59,735 bases of DNA from Oligoflexia bacterium. Lineage in GTDB: Bacteria; Bdellovibrionota; UBA1018. The stretch spans positions 1 to 59,735 of the forward strand of contig CAITVN010000007.1 of assembly GCA_903895855.1 (NCBI GenBank), given 5' to 3'. This document shows positions 59,061 to 59,735 of this stretch, in pieces. Position numbers and translations under genes: made by a program. Below the pieces are notes generated by a model that had not been told where the DNA came from, did not search any database, and saw nothing but the letters and a program-made list of their open reading frames with translations. Within the stretch, counting starts at the first letter, position 1; every line of letters begins with the position of its first letter.

Positions 59061-59735
59061 TCAAACAAAGTCAACACTTCTAACCCCACTTACTTGGTAT
59101 CCTCCCATTTTCTTCGCACCAAACACCTGAATACCTACAAGTATATGGTGAACTTTACACAGAATTCTCAAATTTCTGACCTCATTCGAGCCCCGCAGAG
59201 CCAGCGGCTGCACATGATCAATCTCAAGCCGATATCGCGACGAACACCGCCGACCATCATGAGTGTATTCGCACCTGCCGGTAGCACGACTCCAGACTTC
59301 ACGCTTAACCTGAGCAGGCAACGCCACTCTAACCCCAACCGGAAGTACTTTCTCTGCGGTGCAAACCAAAAGGTTCTTGTCAGTTTTGCCGGCCTTAATG
59401 TGGGGAGTTTTCGGGTTTTCGCAAGTTTTGCCAGAATTATTATCAGCATTTTGACCAGAATTCTTATCAGAACTATTCTGACTATTTGCAGCAGGTTTCT
59501 GAATACTTTCATCACACGGTTGAAAAATTTGTAGCCGCAGCCCCTTCGATTTTTCGAGTTTAGTGAGGTGACTCGTTACCAAAAGCTCCATGAGTTCAGC
59601 GAGAGTGGCGTTGGGCTGCGAATGGCTGAGAAGCTCTTTCAAGCGTTCAATTTTTTTGAATAGGTCTTCTGAAATGCTAAATTTCAGTTCACGCAGGGTT
59701 GGCGACAAAATTCTTGCTTTGTCGGACTTGGGTAA
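59061..59735 (-). CDS. HNH endonuclease-family protein, 5' end beyond the window
   Basis: 215 residues are seen from the TTG at 59708, but the frame stays open to the window edge (nine more codons, LPKSDKARI), so the N-terminus is cut. SPTLRELKFSISEDLFKKIERLKELL, a Ser/Asn/Asp-rich spacer (NSQNSSDKNSGQNADNNSG), then the HNH nuclease: CEYTHDGRRCSSRYRLEIDHVQPLALRGSNEVRNLRILCKVHH (His-Asn-His order, with Cys pair). I recall this layout from multi-copy HNH proteins of Bdellovibrio; role unknown. Motif certain, start unknown. Confidence 0.82.
   Translation of the reverse strand, partial: LPKSDKARILSPTLRELKFSISEDLFKKIERLKELLSHSQPNATLAELMELLVTSHLTKLEKSKGLRLQIFQPCDESIQKPAANSQNSSDKNSGQNADNNSGKTCENPKTPHIKAGKTDKNLLVCTAEKVLPVGVRVALPAQVKREVWSRATGRCEYTHDGRRCSSRYRLEIDHVQPLALRGSNEVRNLRILCKVHHILVGIQVFGAKKMGGYQVSGVRSVDFV

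Noticed and set aside
58959..59534. 191-codon plus-strand frame opposite the HNH gene
   Set aside because: The minus strand here carries a clear HNH motif, so this is a shadow. The Leu/Ile/Arg-rich translation is typical of the antisense of such genes.
1..59735. CRISPR array, tRNA or rRNA genes, prophage, c-di-GMP riboswitch
   Set aside because: No regularly spaced repeats, no GGTTCGAATCC-type arms in gaps, no phage structural genes, and no GEMM-type core in any leader that I read.

Overview
The window looks like ordinary chromosome from a Gram-negative, motile, probably predatory bacterium of the Bdellovibrionota (Bdellovibrio-like). This is inferred from: a very high share of exported proteins (lipoproteins, beta-barrels, secreted metalloproteases), HD-GYP-like and PilZ proteins, a NIT-type chemoreceptor, an ExbB/ExbD pair, an HNH protein with an SPTLRELKFSISEDL-type linker of a kind I associate with Bdellovibrio, and base composition that looks even throughout. 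I see no rRNA, tRNA, CRISPR array, insertion sequence or prophage.

Layout. 1-8461 (minus): a compact purine operon, purF - purC/purD/purN fusion - purL (two PurS-like domains fused in front) - purQ (cut by the window start). The first three genes overlap by 14-17 bases. 8622-10474 (plus): a small FGKY-motif protein and a receiver/HD-GYP-like regulator. 10482-18909 (minus): dapF behind a large exported coiled-coil protein, a Cys-rich lipoprotein, the E1 alpha and beta subunits of a branched-chain-type 2-oxoacid dehydrogenase, and a 751-residue exported protein. 19235-26114: an outer-membrane protein, an ICMT-like methyltransferase, ExbD/ExbB, a PilZ protein coupled to a NamZ-like glycosidase, and an M4 metalloprotease. 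26246-32014 (minus): a chemoreceptor, a beta-barrel protein, a HAD phosphatase and a large lipoprotein.

32181-40883: an HU-family protein with a textbook terminator, a Jacalin-like lipoprotein, a three-gene lipoprotein operon (34100-37777) in which two genes share a duplicated C-terminal domain and the third has an Lnb/DUF4105 domain, a START-like protein, an EI24/CysZ-like membrane protein, an LA_2272-type repeat protein and a lipoprotein. 40886-41243 is a 358-base near-palindrome that fills the gap between two convergent genes. 41253-51811: DUF218 protein, rpmB (L28), RidA, the malic enzyme/phosphotransacetylase fusion, several exported proteins including a metzincin-like and an HEMGH protease, PPK2, a Cys-rich protein and a small CxxCH protein. 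51812-52438 is non-coding apart from a candidate small RNA on the minus strand. 52439-59735: a histidine kinase with duplicated sensor domains, a tocopherol-cyclase-like protein, an exported unknown, a degenerate HD-GYP protein, a small exported protein, two doubtful small genes and an HNH endonuclease truncated by the window end.

The best candidates for something undescribed are the PurC-PurD-PurN trifunctional fusion, the 358-base palindrome (one of several unrelated perfect or near-perfect dyads between genes), the candidate small RNA with a sequestered mini-ORF near 52170-52285, and the lipoprotein operon with its duplicated C-terminal domain.
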